A DNA stretch of 64,000 nt, taken from the NCBI RefSeq assembly GCF_021365465.1, contig NZ_CP089932.1:2480001-2544000 (forward strand). The letters run 5' to 3'. Each line of letters begins with the position of its first letter. Position 1 is the first letter of the stretch. Shown here piece after piece: positions 7,670-17,489 of this stretch. The notes under the pieces were generated by a model. That model saw only the letters and a list, made by a program, of their open reading frames with translations. It searched no databases and was not told the origin of the DNA. The stretch is from Erwinia tracheiphila. GTDB taxonomy: Bacteria; Pseudomonadota; Gammaproteobacteria; Enterobacterales; Enterobacteriaceae. The position numbers and the translations under genes were made by a program.

Positions 7670-9151
7670 TCACAGATGTGGGATCAGTCCCCGACCAGGA
7701 AGAGTCTGACAGGCAGCCCCTGTCGACGGGGGCGCAGTTTCCGGATATTTTCCGTCTGGCGTGATATACACCTGTGTTGTGGCAACATACCCATCGCTGA
7801 AAGTTGCTTCAACGTAGGTTGCCTGCCATCCGCTGTCTGGGATTATCAGCGGGATGCTGAACTTCTCACCGCCGCCAGTCGGACTGACGGGGGCTGAACT
7901 GTATTTAACATCGCACGCATAGCGAAAATCCCTTGCCGCTGGATTCTTAGCTGTCCACTGTAAAACGGCTGCCGGCTTCTCTGAGAAACTGACCGTCAGC
8001 TCTTTTCCGCCGTTTTCGCCGTTCTGTATTTTTTCTGTAATCTCAGGAAGCTTTTGCTGCCCCTGAAAACGGTTAACAAAGATGATCAGCGACTGCTCCG
8101 CAACGGCCAGAATTCCGTTATGTGTGGAGTTCGGTACAACCCGCAGGGATTTCGAGCCGGGTAACCGATCATAATAAAAATGACTGTTGTCAGGCACATA
8201 GAAATCATCACCGCTGGCATTAATAATATATTTATCAATATTAAGGCGGTTGCCCATATCAGTATTCAGATAAGTAAGCGGGTCTTCCAGCGTCATCAGA
8301 CTTGCAAATCCATCCGTATCAATCTGCTGGTCAACACCCTGTTTATAATAGGGATAAAAGGCTACTGGCCAGTTTTTACCGTACGACTGATACATGTGTT
8401 CAAGAGATTTTTTAGTATCCAGCAGGTCCATAACGAAAGGGACAACCGCATCGACGTCAGGGTCCGACAGCGCTGTCAGCCATGCGGCCCATCCACGTTT
8501 GGAGACGCCGGTGACAATGAATTTAGTGATGTTCTGGTGTGTCAGTTCTTTCTTTGCCAGCCTGAAAGCCTGCGACACCGACGCAGCCATTGGAATATGG
8601 AGGGATGCGTTCTGATATTTCTGAGTATCTCCGATAAACAGTTTCCAGGAATATGCCACACTGTCATCTTCGGCCAGCGGTGTTGTAACCCCCTGATAAC
8701 TGAGAACCTGATTAGGAACGTTACTGACAGATATCACAACAGTTCGTGTAGCGATCGCAATACGTGAAAGTTCTTCCTCACTGAAGTTTGTGGGTATCAC
8801 AGGACTGCCTGAACCATTATTGTTGCTGCCGTTATTGATAACAACAAGTGCATTATTTTCTCTGGCTGAATCAGGAATATATATATCCACCCCGTTCTGC
8901 CAGCGTTCCGGAGATACGACGCCTTGCGGGGACCACACCTGTGAATTCAGGTTATACCTTTGCAGCATAACCCCGGGGAGTTGTTTTTTTTCCAGGAGAG
9001 AATAATCGAGAGGAAGTGCCGCAAGTGATATCCGGTAATCAGAAATGACGTGAGTCAGATTTGTATTTTTATACTTTTCTCCAGAAGACAACGCCAGACA
9101 GGCTGGCGAGATAAACAACATGGCAAGACATAATTTTCTGATTTTCATCAT
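7670..9151 (-). CDS. pqaA: PhoPQ-activated pathogenicity-related protein PqaA
   Basis: 493 residues, secreted: signal peptide about 1-22 (MMKIRKLCLAMLFISPACLA). The body has the PqaA hallmarks VVINNGSNNNGSG, FIVTGVSKRGWAAWLTAL (nucleophile-elbow-like) and SGDDFYVPDNSHFYYDRLPG. PqaA is PhoP-activated in Salmonella and linked to resistance to the peptide melittin; its biochemical role is unresolved. Full length. Only about 38 bp separate the start from the IS481 insertion at 9190, so any native promoter or PhoP box further upstream has been cut off. Confidence 0.85.
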   Translation of the reverse strand: MMKIRKLCLAMLFISPACLALSSGEKYKNTNLTHVISDYRISLAALPLDYSLLEKKQLPGVMLQRYNLNSQVWSPQGVVSPERWQNGVDIYIPDSARENNALVVINNGSNNNGSGSPVIPTNFSEEELSRIAIATRTVVISVSNVPNQVLSYQGVTTPLAEDDSVAYSWKLFIGDTQKYQNASLHIPMAASVSQAFRLAKKELTHQNITKFIVTGVSKRGWAAWLTALSDPDVDAVVPFVMDLLDTKKSLEHMYQSYGKNWPVAFYPYYKQGVDQQIDTDGFASLMTLEDPLTYLNTDMGNRLNIDKYIINASGDDFYVPDNSHFYYDRLPGSKSLRVVPNSTHNGILAVAEQSLIIFVNRFQGQQKLPEITEKIQNGENGGKELTVSFSEKPAAVLQWTAKNPAARDFRYACDVKYSSAPVSPTGGGEKFSIPLIIPDSGWQATYVEATFSDGYVATTQVYITPDGKYPETAPPSTGAACQTLPGRGLIPHL

Positions 9152-9189
9152 TGAATCCTTTTATGGAAAAATAAAATTCATTCATCACA

Positions 9190-10390
9190 TGTATTAGTCG
9201 CGACTTGATCTGACACTGGACCTTGAAAGGTTGAGAGTTACCGGTTTTGATATGGGTGTCTAATCCTTAAACAAAACGCGAGGTAACTCTCATGATTCAT
9301 ACTAACAATCCCATCATCAAACACAAAGCCGGCCTGCTCAATCTCGCCGAAGAACTCGGTAACGTATCAAAAGCCTGCAAGATCATGGGCGTGTCACGCG
9401 ACACGTTTTACCGTTATCAGGAACTGGCTGCTGAAGGCGGCATCGATGCGCTGATTAACCAGAACCGCCGCGTCCCCAACCTGAAGAACCGCGCCGACGA
9501 AGCCACTGAACGCGCTGTTGTTGAATATGCCGTTGAGTTCCCGGCCCACGGGCAACACCGGACCAGTAATGAGCTGCGTAAAAAAGGCGTGTTTATCTCC
9601 GGTAGCGGCGTGCGCTCCATCTGGCAACGGCACGACCTGGAGAACTTCCGTAAACGCCTGAAGGCACTTGAGGAAAAGGTCGCCAGAGAAGGCATCGTGC
9701 TTACCGACGCTCAAATCGCAGCGCTGGAGAAGAAGGCCCACGATGACGAGGCCAGCGGAGAAATCGAAACTGCTCACCCGGGTTATCTCGGGTCGCAGGA
9801 CACCTTCTACGTGGGCAATCTGAAAGGTGTGGGTCGTATCTACCAGCAGACGTTCGTGGATACGTACTCGAAAGTGGCACACTGCAAGCTGTATACGAGT
9901 AAAACGCCGATCACCGCCGCAGACCTGCTCAATGATCGCGTACTGCCGTTCTACGAGGCTCAGGGACTGCCGATGCTGAGGATCCTGACCGACAGGGGAA
10001 CGGAGTACTGTGGTAAGGTGGAGCAGCATGATTACCAGCTGTATCTGGCCATCAACGATATCGACCATACAAAAACGAAGGCGATGTCTCCGCAGACGAA
10101 CGGCATCTGCGAGCGCTTCCATAAAACTATTTTGCAGGATTTTTATCAGGTTACGTTCCGTAAGAAGTTATACGAAGACCTGGAGAGCCTGCAAACGGAT
10201 CTGGACAACTGGTTGTGGCATTACAATAATGAGCGAACTCATCAGGGAAAAATGTGCTGCGGGCGTACGCCAATGGCCACGTTACTTGATGGTAAACGAG
10301 TCTGGGCAGAAAAAAATCTGAACCAGATGTAATCTGACAGACACCTGTATAAATAACCGGTAACTGTCAGATCAGGTCTGAGCTAGTACA
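9190..10390 (+). mobile_element. Intact IS481-family element, copy 2
   Basis: 1201 bp. Left end TGTATTAGTCGCGACTTGAT and right end (reversed) TGTACTAGCTCAGACCTGAT form imperfect inverted repeats sharing GATCTGACA further in. It is flanked by a perfect 7-bp duplication CATCACA (9183-9189 and 10391-10397), the sign of a recent clean insertion. The only copy of this element in the window with an uninterrupted transposase. Confidence 0.95.
9292..10332 (+). CDS. IS481-family transposase (intact)
   Basis: 346 residues. N-terminal helix-turn-helix (about 10-45, ELGNVSKACKIMGVSRDTFYRYQ), a linker, then the rve/DDE core: VDTYSKVAHCKLY with the first Asp, LTDRGTEYCG with the second, and SPQTNGICERFHKTI with the Glu. 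Start ATG follows GAGGTAACTCTC. Compared with the other three copies it lacks the stop at codon 21 and the A-run frameshift, so it is the likely source of transposition for this family. Confidence 0.95.
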   Translation: MIHTNNPIIKHKAGLLNLAEELGNVSKACKIMGVSRDTFYRYQELAAEGGIDALINQNRRVPNLKNRADEATERAVVEYAVEFPAHGQHRTSNELRKKGVFISGSGVRSIWQRHDLENFRKRLKALEEKVAREGIVLTDAQIAALEKKAHDDEASGEIETAHPGYLGSQDTFYVGNLKGVGRIYQQTFVDTYSKVAHCKLYTSKTPITAADLLNDRVLPFYEAQGLPMLRILTDRGTEYCGKVEQHDYQLYLAINDIDHTKTKAMSPQTNGICERFHKTILQDFYQVTFRKKLYEDLESLQTDLDNWLWHYNNERTHQGKMCCGRTPMATLLDGKRVWAEKNLNQM

Positions 10391-10402
10391 CATCACAGGC
10401 TA

Positions 10403-11002
10403 CTAACCATCATGCCTCATATTAACCCTGGCCTTATCCCGCAAACGAATAACAGTTTGCCGTGAGGTGCCGAACTCTCTGGCAACAGCGCTAATGCTTG
10501 CTCCTGCGTTAATACGTTCCAGCACAGCCGGTTTCTGCTCTTCATTGAAGGTCGAAGGACGTCCGAAGCGTTTTCCTGAAGCTCTGGCTCGTGCAATACC
10601 TGAATGTGTGCGTTCAAGAAGCAAGTCACGTTCGAACTCGGCCACCGCTGAAATCACCTGCATGGTCATTTTTCCAGCCGGGCTGGTCAGGTCCACGCCG
10701 CCCAATGCCAGGCAGTGAACCCGAATGTCTAATGCCGCCAGTTGCTCCACCGTTTTTCTTATATCCATCGCATTACGTCCCAGGCGATCCAGTTTGGTGA
10801 CAATCAGCACGTCACCATTTTCCATACGATCAAGCAGCCGGATAAATCCAGCCCGCTCACTGGCCGCCACCGATCCACTAATGTGTTCCTCAACCAATCG
10901 CTGAGGATTGACGGCAAAACCAGCCACCTCAATTTCCCGGCGCTGGTTTTCAGTAGTCTGTTCAAGCGTGGAGACCCGGCAGTAGGCAAAAACTCGTGAC
11001 AT
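10403..11002 (-). CDS. tnpR: Tn3-type serine resolvase
   Basis: 199 residues. The catalytic N-terminus [20 protein letters not shown] has the active serine (about Ser11); TKLDRLGRN and the long helix [24 protein letters not shown] are resolvase hallmarks. The C-terminal helix-turn-helix is [23 protein letters not shown]. It resolves transposon cointegrates at res. It lies in the same direction as the truncated tnpA 78 bp upstream. The IS481 copy ends only 12 bp past its stop codon. It looks intact although its transposon is not. Confidence 0.9.
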   Translation of the reverse strand: MSRVFAYCRVSTLEQTTENQRREIEVAGFAVNPQRLVEEHISGSVAASERAGFIRLLDRMENGDVLIVTKLDRLGRNAMDIRKTVEQLAALDIRVHCLALGGVDLTSPAGKMTMQVISAVAEFERDLLLERTHSGIARARASGKRFGRPSTFNEEQKPAVLERINAGASISAVAREFGTSRQTVIRLRDKARVNMRHDG

Positions 11003-11080
11003 AGTGAAAATTTCTGTACGGAATGGATGTACGAATCATAATGCATGTCCGAAACTAATTTCACTAACTTTCGTACACCA
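11003..11080. other. Probable res site between tnpA and tnpR
   Basis: The 78-bp gap holds short inverted words (TGTACGGAATGGATGTACGA; GTCCGAAACTAA; TTCGTACACCAT), as expected for resolvase binding. The last two words recur at 13484-13531 beyond the IS91-family element. Confidence 0.45.
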
Positions 11081-11732
11081 TCAGGCGGCCAATGCCAGCC
11101 GCTGATCCATGTTCAACTCGATACGGCCATACGGATTAACATGGTGGTATATCAATGGCGTCAGACCACGCCAGTCTTCTTCGGTCATTCGCTGACGCCA
11201 GGTCGGCTCCGAGAGCACATTCTGGATCAACAACGTATTGATGTAGACCAGACTGATTTGCAACAGGTGTAATGAGAGCATAGATAGCTCCTGATCCGCA
11301 GTCCGGTTGCTGGTGAATTCTCCGTGTTCGCCATAAAAAATAAAATTATTGGCGCTGTTCCAGTTTTCCACAACATTGAGACCCGCATTAATTTCGCAAC
11401 GTAGCGACTCATCATGCAAATAACGGCAGAGGAAGATGGTCTTAATCGCTTTGCCCAACTCAGCCAGTGCCTTATAGGTTGGATGCTGGATGTTATTGCG
11501 GGTGAATCGCCTCAATATTGCCTCGGGTTCGGCTGTTCCGACTTTAAGTGCCGCTGTATATTTGATTATTTCGTCATACTGCTGTGCAATCAGTTCGCAG
11601 TCGATCCCCCGGGTTAAAATCGGGGTAAGTTGCGGGTACAACGATGCATCCTCCTTTTCACACACATACAGTTTCTGTCGGGCGATAGCTTTCAGGCGCG
11701 GCAATAAATCGAACCCCAAAACATCGCTGAAC
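11081..11732 (-). pseudogene. tnpA: Tn3-family transposase, C-terminal fragment
   Basis: About 217 residues, the C-terminal part of a DDE Tn3 transposase: [29 protein letters not shown], the catalytic-glutamate region [23 protein letters not shown] and the terminal [24 protein letters not shown] full tnpA is about 1000 residues. The reading frame begins at the IS91-family insertion point (GAAC, 11729-11732), so everything upstream is lost or displaced. Confidence 0.9.
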
Positions 11733-13456
11733 ATAGCGCCCTTACAGGGCGAGCGTCACGGCTCTGCCGTTCCGAGGGTGTTCATGACCGGCTCACAGCT
11801 TTATACTCTGCGGTATGTTAATTTCTCAGGAAATCATTCACATTGCCCGTAGCAAAGCCCCCAGAAAGCGTAAACCCACGCCCTCGTCCCGACGCGCTAT
11901 ACCCGGATATCCTAAGCGTTTTCTGGTGTCCATTCCGCCCCGGAGCGATTATGACGACCCCGACGAGTTTTTTTACGACACTCCGCAGGATGCCATTCGT
12001 CACTGTGTCCACCTGGGGCCACAGTTTTTCCTCGATACACACTTCGACCCGCCTCTCGTCTGCATCATCCGCGGCTTTGAGCCGCCTGACTCACCCGACG
12101 GCGATGTCGTCCTTGAGTCCATGCCAGCCGATGTGTTTATTATCGCCACAGAATCCGGCATGCTGCCGGTGACCTTCGCTCCCTGGGATAAACACACCGA
12201 CAACTGGGCCGATGACTGTGACGACTGGCACTATAATACCGGTGCCACTGCAGAGCGATAATCCGCCGCATGTATATCCCGCGCCCGGCAAAACTGCTGT
12301 TCACCACTGATGACGCCTGGAACCGGTATATGGATAAACACGGGGACACCCTCAGCCCCTGGACCGTACTCTGCGTCGAGCGCATGCTCGCCTGCGGCAC
12401 TGCTGCCATGGGGGTGAAGCGATACTGCTGCGCCTCCCCGGACTGCACCCACACCCGCTTCTTCTGCCAGACCTGTAAATCAAAAGGCTGCAGCTCCTGC
12501 GGACATAAGGCCACGGAGCAGTGGATTACAGAGCAACAGCAAATTCTGCCCGACTGCGACTGGCAGCATATCACCTTCACCATGCCCCATCTGCTGTGGC
12601 CCTTTTTCAACAATAACTGGCCTCTGCTCAATGCCCTGTTCCGCGCAGCCACCCGCGCCATGCTCCGCTGGGCCAGAAAACAGGGTGTGGAAGTCGGTAT
12701 CTTCTGCGCCCTGCACACCTACGGTCGCCAGCTCAACCAGCATCCCCACATTCATCTCTCCGTCACCCGCGGCGGGCTTGATATTAAACACGGCGTATGG
12801 CGCGACCTCTTCTTTAAAAAGCATGCCGTGGAGGAAATCTGGCGCGGAGCCGTCATCCGGCTGCTGCGCCACAGCTATGACCTGATTAACCCCGGCAGGC
12901 TGCCGGGGCTGGGGCATATCCACGACAAAAAACAGTGGCTGCGCTATCTGCAGGCGCAGTACGGGCGCCGCTGGAAGGTCCACTTCGCGAAGAAGACCCG
13001 GGGGCCTGGCGGAGCGTCAAATATCTGGGCCGGTACCTGAAACGGCCCCCCGTGTCGGCGGCGAAGCTGAGGCACTACAGCGGCGGCGCGGTGGTGCACC
13101 ACTATTACGACCACCGTACGCAGCAGTACCGGCAGCAGACGCTGACGCAGGAAGATATGATCGGACGTTATATCAGCCATATCCCGGCGAAGCATTTTAA
13201 GATGGTGCGTTATTACGGTTTTTTATCAAACCGTAAACGGGGTAGCCTGCTGCCGAAGGTGTATGAAGCCCTGGAGATGGAAGCGCGGAAAAAACCGGAG
13301 AAGCCCGGCTTCGCCGCGCTGATGAAAGAATTTCTGCGCACGGATCCGTACAAATGCATTCTGTGCGGCAACCGACTGCGCTTCAGCAGTGCGCAGGCCG
13401 GGAGGCACGCGTCGGAGTTGGTGGCAGAAAGACTGCATAACATCGACCGGAAACGG
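11733..13456 (+). mobile_element. IS91-family element, copy 1, 3'-truncated
   Basis: It begins right after GAAC (11729-11732), exactly as copy 2 at 46009/46010 does; GAAC/CAAG is the known IS91-family target. A 5' terminal hairpin GCGCCCT-TAC-AGGGCG follows. Two genes: a 148-codon ORF and the Y2 transposase. Copy 1 diverges from copy 2 after 'DRKR' near 13456, so the 3' end with the terminal hairpin is missing. It sits inside the Tn3 tnpA gene. Confidence 0.85.
11815..12261 (+). CDS. IS91-family accessory ORF
   Basis: 148 residues, differing from the 45481-45927 copy by a single visible residue (Ile/Met at position 10). Basic, proline-rich N-terminus (RSKAPRKRKPTPSSRR), acidic middle (DYDDPDEFFYD) and acidic C-terminus. 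A small ORF upstream of the transposase is usual in IS91 itself (ORF121), where it influences transposition. The 8-bp spacing to the transposase start implies translation from one transcript. Confidence 0.75.
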   Translation: MLISQEIIHIARSKAPRKRKPTPSSRRAIPGYPKRFLVSIPPRSDYDDPDEFFYDTPQDAIRHCVHLGPQFFLDTHFDPPLVCIIRGFEPPDSPDGDVVLESMPADVFIIATESGMLPVTFAPWDKHTDNWADDCDDWHYNTGATAER

Positions 13457-13495
13457 TCGGTATCGGACAGCCATAACGGTGCCGTCCGAAACTAA
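12270..13495 (+). pseudogene. IS91-family Y2 (HUH) transposase, frameshifted
   Basis: Rolling-circle transposase with an N-terminal zinc finger (CCASPDC...FFCQTCKSKGCSSCGHK), the HUH motif HPHIHLS and the YLGRYLK tyrosine region. Compared with the intact copy (404 residues at 44258-45472), a run of six G's has become five (13000-13004), so the reading leaves frame at residue 246 just before the tyrosines. The correct frame resumes at 12935-13495. The C-terminus is also replaced after DRKR. It is therefore doubly disabled. Confidence 0.9.
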
Positions 13496-13541
13496 GCAAA
13501 ATGACTTTCGGACGCGTCATCCCATTCGTACACCATTTTCG
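13483..13541. repeat. res-like inverted repeat next to IS91 copy 1
   Basis: CGTCCGAAA (13483-13491) pairs with TTTCGGACG (13506-13514), followed by TTCGTACACCAT and a third TTTCGGAC. The words GTCCGAAACTAA and TTCGTACACCAT match the tnpA-tnpR gap at 11043-11082. Probably a second copy of transposon regulatory or end sequence. Confidence 0.45.
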
Positions 13542-13859
13542 GACAATTAAGTGTCTCAAACGAAATGCGGTTAAAATTTAGTTATAACAATGAGTTATTA
13601 TAGATGTCGCATTTTTCAGCTTCGCTCCCACTAGGCCTATTTGTTACTGATTTCCTGGAAAGAAGCGATTCTCACAATATTTTTTACAGCAGCAATGCAA
13701 AGAGTTTATGTAATTGCGATGCAATATTATTGCAAAAAAACCGAAATGTTAATTTTCTGATAAAATTTAAAAAGAATGGCACTAAGTTCGATATAAATAA
13801 TTTGCCAGAGACCAAAATTATACCGTGACGTTTCCTTCAATCAGGAAAAAGTGATAAAA

Positions 13860-13873
13860 TTGACTTTAATCAA
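13860..13873 (+). promoter_or_regulatory. FNR box upstream of fnr
   Basis: TTGACTTTAATCAA fits the FNR consensus TTGAT-N4-ATCAA with one mismatch. It is 28 bp upstream of the fnr start codon, the position expected for autorepression overlapping the promoter. AT-rich direct repeats (AATCAATAATCAAT) follow. The 300 bp before it (13542-13859) hold no recognisable gene. Confidence 0.7.
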
Positions 13874-13901
13874 TAATCAATAATCAATCGAGTCCATTAC
13901 T

Positions 13902-14657
13902 ATGATCACTGAAAAACGAGTTTTTAGCAGGCGTATTCAGTCAGGCGGTTGTGCTATTCACTGTCAGGATTGCAGCATTAGTCAGCTTTGTATTCCCTTC
14001 ACGCTGAACGAGCATGAACTTGATCAGCTGGACAATATCATTGAGCGTAAAAAGCCCATCCAGAAAGGTCAGACATTGTTTAAAGCAGGCGATGATCTAA
14101 AATCACTTTATGCCATTCGTGCCGGTACAATTAAAAGCTATACCATCACCGAGCAAGGAGACGAGCAAATTACCGGATTTCATCTGGCTGGCGACCTGAT
14201 TGGTTTTGATGCTATCAGTGCAGGTGTTCACCCCAGTTTCTCTCAGGCACTTGAAACCGCAATGGTTTGCGAGATCCCATTTGAAACGCTGGACGATTTA
14301 TCCGGAAAAATGCCAAGCCTGCGCCAACAAATGATGCGCTTAATGAGCAGTGAAATTAAAGGTGATCAGGAGATGATCCTGCTGCTTTCTAAGAAAAATG
14401 CTGAAGAACGCCTGGCGGCATTTATTTATGGCCTGTCCCGCCGTTTTGGCGAGCGAGGTTTCTCCCAGCGTGAGTTTCGTTTAACCATGACACGGGGTGA
14501 TATTGGTAATTATCTTGGTCTTACCGTAGAAACCATTAGTCGCCTGCTTGGGCGTTTTCAAAAAAGTGGAATGCTTGCTGTAAAAGGTAAATATATTACT
14601 ATTGAAGATCATGCTGTTTTATCTCAGCTGGCTGGTCAGAGTCGTGCCATCGCATGA
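13902..14657 (+). CDS. fnr: FNR, oxygen-responsive global regulator
   Basis: 251 residues, one longer than E. coli FNR at the N-terminus. The iron-sulphur ligands are present: Cys21, Cys24, Cys30 in [16 protein letters not shown] and Cys123 in MVCEIPFE (E. coli 20, 23, 29, 122). A cyclic-nucleotide-binding-like beta barrel (about 45-150), a dimer helix and the helix-turn-helix [22 protein letters not shown] with the ExxSR recognition pattern follow. Active as a dimer with a 4Fe-4S cluster under anoxia. It directly follows the transposon cluster, but its own FNR box is intact. Next gene is uspE, as in E. coli. Confidence 0.98.
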   Translation: MITEKRVFSRRIQSGGCAIHCQDCSISQLCIPFTLNEHELDQLDNIIERKKPIQKGQTLFKAGDDLKSLYAIRAGTIKSYTITEQGDEQITGFHLAGDLIGFDAISAGVHPSFSQALETAMVCEIPFETLDDLSGKMPSLRQQMMRLMSSEIKGDQEMILLLSKKNAEERLAAFIYGLSRRFGERGFSQREFRLTMTRGDIGNYLGLTVETISRLLGRFQKSGMLAVKGKYITIEDHAVLSQLAGQSRAIA

Positions 14658-15037
14658 TGCAGCATTAAAATGATATTTTATTAATATCTGTCCATATTGA
14701 AATTCTCGAAGCACTATTTACCCTCCTCATTTGAGAAAGGTTTCATACTGAGTTTGTTTCCACGCAGGCTCAGCCTTTTTATAAGCGATTTGAGCGTATT
14801 TATTTAAAATACTTTCTGAATAAAAACCATTATCTAGTGTACTGCCAAATATTAAATATAAATAATCGATTAATTTTAAAACTCACTACCTAAAAGTAAC
14901 TAAATGAATCTGTTATGCCAAAGTTGGCATTCGGTATTGTTCAGCAGCGCGACACCGCCGGATTCTCAATAATTTTTTCCTTCTGCCCGGCCTGTGATTG
15001 CGCTATCTTAAAGCAGTCTGCCTATGGAGAATCTGTT
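14658..15037. other. fnr-uspE intergenic region
   Basis: About 380 bp, AT-rich, with no convincing gene. An upstream in-frame ATG at 14915 would add 41 residues to UspE but lacks a ribosome site and matches nothing in the family. Presumably the uspE promoter region. Confidence 0.6.
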
Positions 15038-15985
15038 ATGGCCAAATATCAGAACATTCTTGTGGTTGTCGATCCTGAACAAGACGATCAGCCAGCACTT
15101 CGCCGCGCCGTTTATCTGAATCAACGACTTGGTGGACGTATTACTGCGTTTCTGCCTGTTTATGATTTTTCTTATGAAATGACCACCCTGCTTTCGCCCG
15201 GAGAGCGCTCGACGATGCGCAAAGGCGTGGTAAGCCAGCGTACAGAGTGGATTCGCGACCAGGCTAAAGCCTACCTTGAAGCTGGAATTGCCATTGATAT
15301 TAACGTTATCTGGCACAATCGCCCGTACGAAGCGATTATTCAGGAAGTGCTAAATGGTCAATACGATTTGCTGTTAAAGATGGCTCATCAGCACGATCGA
15401 TTACAGGCGGTGGTGTTTACCCCTACAGACTGGCATCTCCTGCGCAAATGTCCTTGTCCGGTATGGATGGTTAAGGACCAGCCCTGGCCAGAGGGTGGTA
15501 AAGCAGTGGTCGCTGTTAAACTCGCGAGTGGAGAGCCCCATCACGATCCGCTCAATGTAAAACTGGTTCAGGAAACGCTTGAACTGGCTGAACTGGTAAA
15601 TCACACAGAGGTCCATCTGGTGGGTTCCTATCCTCCGACACCGTTTAATATTGCTATTGAGTTGCCTGATTTTGACCCCAGCGTGTATAATGATGCGATA
15701 CGCGGTCAGCATCTGTTAGCCATGAAGGCACTCAGGCAGAAATTCGCCATTGATGAAAAGTTCACGCATGTAGACAAAGGGTTGCCTGAAGAGGTCATAC
15801 CCGATCAGGCTGCACAGCTTGACGCAGGCATCGTGGTATTAGGAACAATAGGCCGCACCGGCCTGTCCGCTGCTTTTTTGGGTAACACGGCGGAACAGGT
15901 TATCGACCATCTTCGCTGCGACCTGCTGGCTATAAAGCCCGATGGGTTTGTTTCCCCCATCGATCTTGATCAGGAAGATAACTGA
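15038..15985 (+). CDS. uspE: Universal stress protein UspE
   Basis: 315 residues from [23 protein letters not shown], matching the 316-residue E. coli protein along its whole length. Two tandem Usp domains (about 1-150 and 155-310); the second carries the nucleotide-loop-like [36 protein letters not shown]. The start at 15038 is chosen because of the GGAG ribosome site 9 bp upstream and the family N-terminus. UspE is tied to stress survival, motility and adhesion. Convergent with pntB. Confidence 0.97.
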   Translation: MAKYQNILVVVDPEQDDQPALRRAVYLNQRLGGRITAFLPVYDFSYEMTTLLSPGERSTMRKGVVSQRTEWIRDQAKAYLEAGIAIDINVIWHNRPYEAIIQEVLNGQYDLLLKMAHQHDRLQAVVFTPTDWHLLRKCPCPVWMVKDQPWPEGGKAVVAVKLASGEPHHDPLNVKLVQETLELAELVNHTEVHLVGSYPPTPFNIAIELPDFDPSVYNDAIRGQHLLAMKALRQKFAIDEKFTHVDKGLPEEVIPDQAAQLDAGIVVLGTIGRTGLSAAFLGNTAEQVIDHLRCDLLAIKPDGFVSPIDLDQEDN

Positions 15986-16035
15986 AGCGCGTCTAATACG
16001 GACTTTTAATCTGAAACCAGGATTGTTCTGCAATA

Positions 16036-16061
16036 AAGGCCCCGATACAAACAGGGGCCTT
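16036..16061. terminator. Bidirectional terminator between uspE and pntB
   Basis: AAGGCCCC (16036-16043) pairs with GGGGCCTT (16054-16061) with a 10-nt loop. It lies between the two convergent genes and can serve both. Confidence 0.7.
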
Positions 16062-16090
16062 ACCTCATTTCGAATCGTCAAAAGTAGTCG

Positions 16091-17479
16091 TTATAATGCT
16101 TTCAAAATAGCCTCGACGGTTGCCTTTGCATCACCAAACAGCATTTGTGTATTTTCTTTGAAAAACAGTGGATTTTGCACACCGGCATAGCCGGTATTCA
16201 TTGAGCGTTTAAACACCACAACATTTTGCGCTTTCCACACCTCAAGTACTGGCATACCCGCAATCGGGCTGTGTGGATCGTCCTGCGCAGCCGGGTTGAC
16301 AGTATCATTCGCCCCAATGACAAGCACGGTATCAGTCCCGGAGAAATCATCATTGATTTCATCCATTTCTAACACGATATCGTAAGGGACGTGCGCTTCT
16401 GCCAACAGTACGTTCATATGCCCCGGTAAACGTCCTGCAACCGGATGGATGCCAAATCTGACCTTCACGCCATATTTGCGTAGTTTCTCGGTGATTTCAG
16501 CAACAGGATATTGGGCCTGCGCCACAGCCATACCATAACCGGGAGTGATAATAACCGTCTCAGAATTCTTGAGCAGTTCAGCTGTGTCCTGAATGTCAAT
16601 TTCACGAAACTCACCTGTTTCTGCATGTTCGCTGCTTACACCGCTTTCAGTGCCAAAGCCACCTGCGATGACGCTGATAAATGAGCGATTCATCGCCTTA
16701 CACATAATGTAAGAGAGGATCGCACCACTTGAACCGACCAGCGCCCCCGTGACGATAAGCAAATCATTACTCAGCATAAAACCTGCCGCTGCCGCTGCCC
16801 ATCCAGAATAAGAGTTAAGCATCGATACCACTACTGGCATATCCGCCCCCCCGATCGAAGCCACAAGATGCCAGCCGAAAGCCAGGGCAATAAGCGTCAT
16901 GACGATGAGCGCAAAAAATTCTGTCCCCCCGTTCTCCGTGCGAACAAAAATAATTAACAGGCAGAGCGAAACTACCAGTGCAGCAAGATTAAGCTTGTGA
17001 CCATGGGGCAACATCAGTGGCGTGGACGAAATTTTGCCACAGAGCTTGCCAAAGGCGACCAGCGAGCCAGTAAAGGTGACGGCACCAATGAAAATACCGA
17101 GAAAGACTTCTGTAAAATGAATATTTTCAAGCACTGAATCCAGACCTGGAGCGTGAGCAAGATAGCTGTTGAAACCAACCAGCACTGCAGCAAGCCCTAC
17201 AAAACTGTGCAAAACGGCAACCAGCTCCGGCATTTCGGTCATTTCAACTTTTTTTGCCAACCTGATTCCGATCGCAGCACCGATCACCATTGCCACTATC
17301 ACCCAACTGATATTGCCGCTGTCAGGACCCAAAATGGTTGCCAGCAGCGCAATGGTCATCCCGCTAATGCCGAATAAATTACCTTGTTTAGCCGTTTCGT
17401 GCTTCGACAAACCCGCCAGACTGCAAATGAAAAGAATTGCGGCAACAATGTATGCTGCTGTTACTAATCCACCAGACAT
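16091..17479 (-). CDS. pntB: NAD(P) transhydrogenase subunit beta
   Basis: 462 residues, the E. coli length. The N-terminal half is an integral membrane domain of about nine helices (dII); the C-terminal domain III binds NADP(H) with [33 protein letters not shown] and [12 protein letters not shown]. With PntA it couples hydride transfer from NADH to NADP+ to proton entry in the inner membrane. It starts 10 bp after the pntA stop codon, a two-gene operon. Confidence 0.98.
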   Translation of the reverse strand: MSGGLVTAAYIVAAILFICSLAGLSKHETAKQGNLFGISGMTIALLATILGPDSGNISWVIVAMVIGAAIGIRLAKKVEMTEMPELVAVLHSFVGLAAVLVGFNSYLAHAPGLDSVLENIHFTEVFLGIFIGAVTFTGSLVAFGKLCGKISSTPLMLPHGHKLNLAALVVSLCLLIIFVRTENGGTEFFALIVMTLIALAFGWHLVASIGGADMPVVVSMLNSYSGWAAAAAGFMLSNDLLIVTGALVGSSGAILSYIMCKAMNRSFISVIAGGFGTESGVSSEHAETGEFREIDIQDTAELLKNSETVIITPGYGMAVAQAQYPVAEITEKLRKYGVKVRFGIHPVAGRLPGHMNVLLAEAHVPYDIVLEMDEINDDFSGTDTVLVIGANDTVNPAAQDDPHSPIAGMPVLEVWKAQNVVVFKRSMNTGYAGVQNPLFFKENTQMLFGDAKATVEAILKAL

Positions 17480-17489
17480 TCATTACCCC

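Noticed and set aside
12480..12983. 167-codon ORF opposite the IS91-family transposase
   Set aside because: Antisense shadow; the plus-strand frame has the zinc finger and HUH motif.
13604..13828. 74-codon ORF before fnr
   Set aside because: No recognisable features, no ribosome site, and low-complexity AT-rich sequence.
13873..13890. AATCAATAATCAAT repeats as a possible replication iteron
   Set aside because: Only two or three short units, next to a standard fnr promoter; no replication gene nearby.
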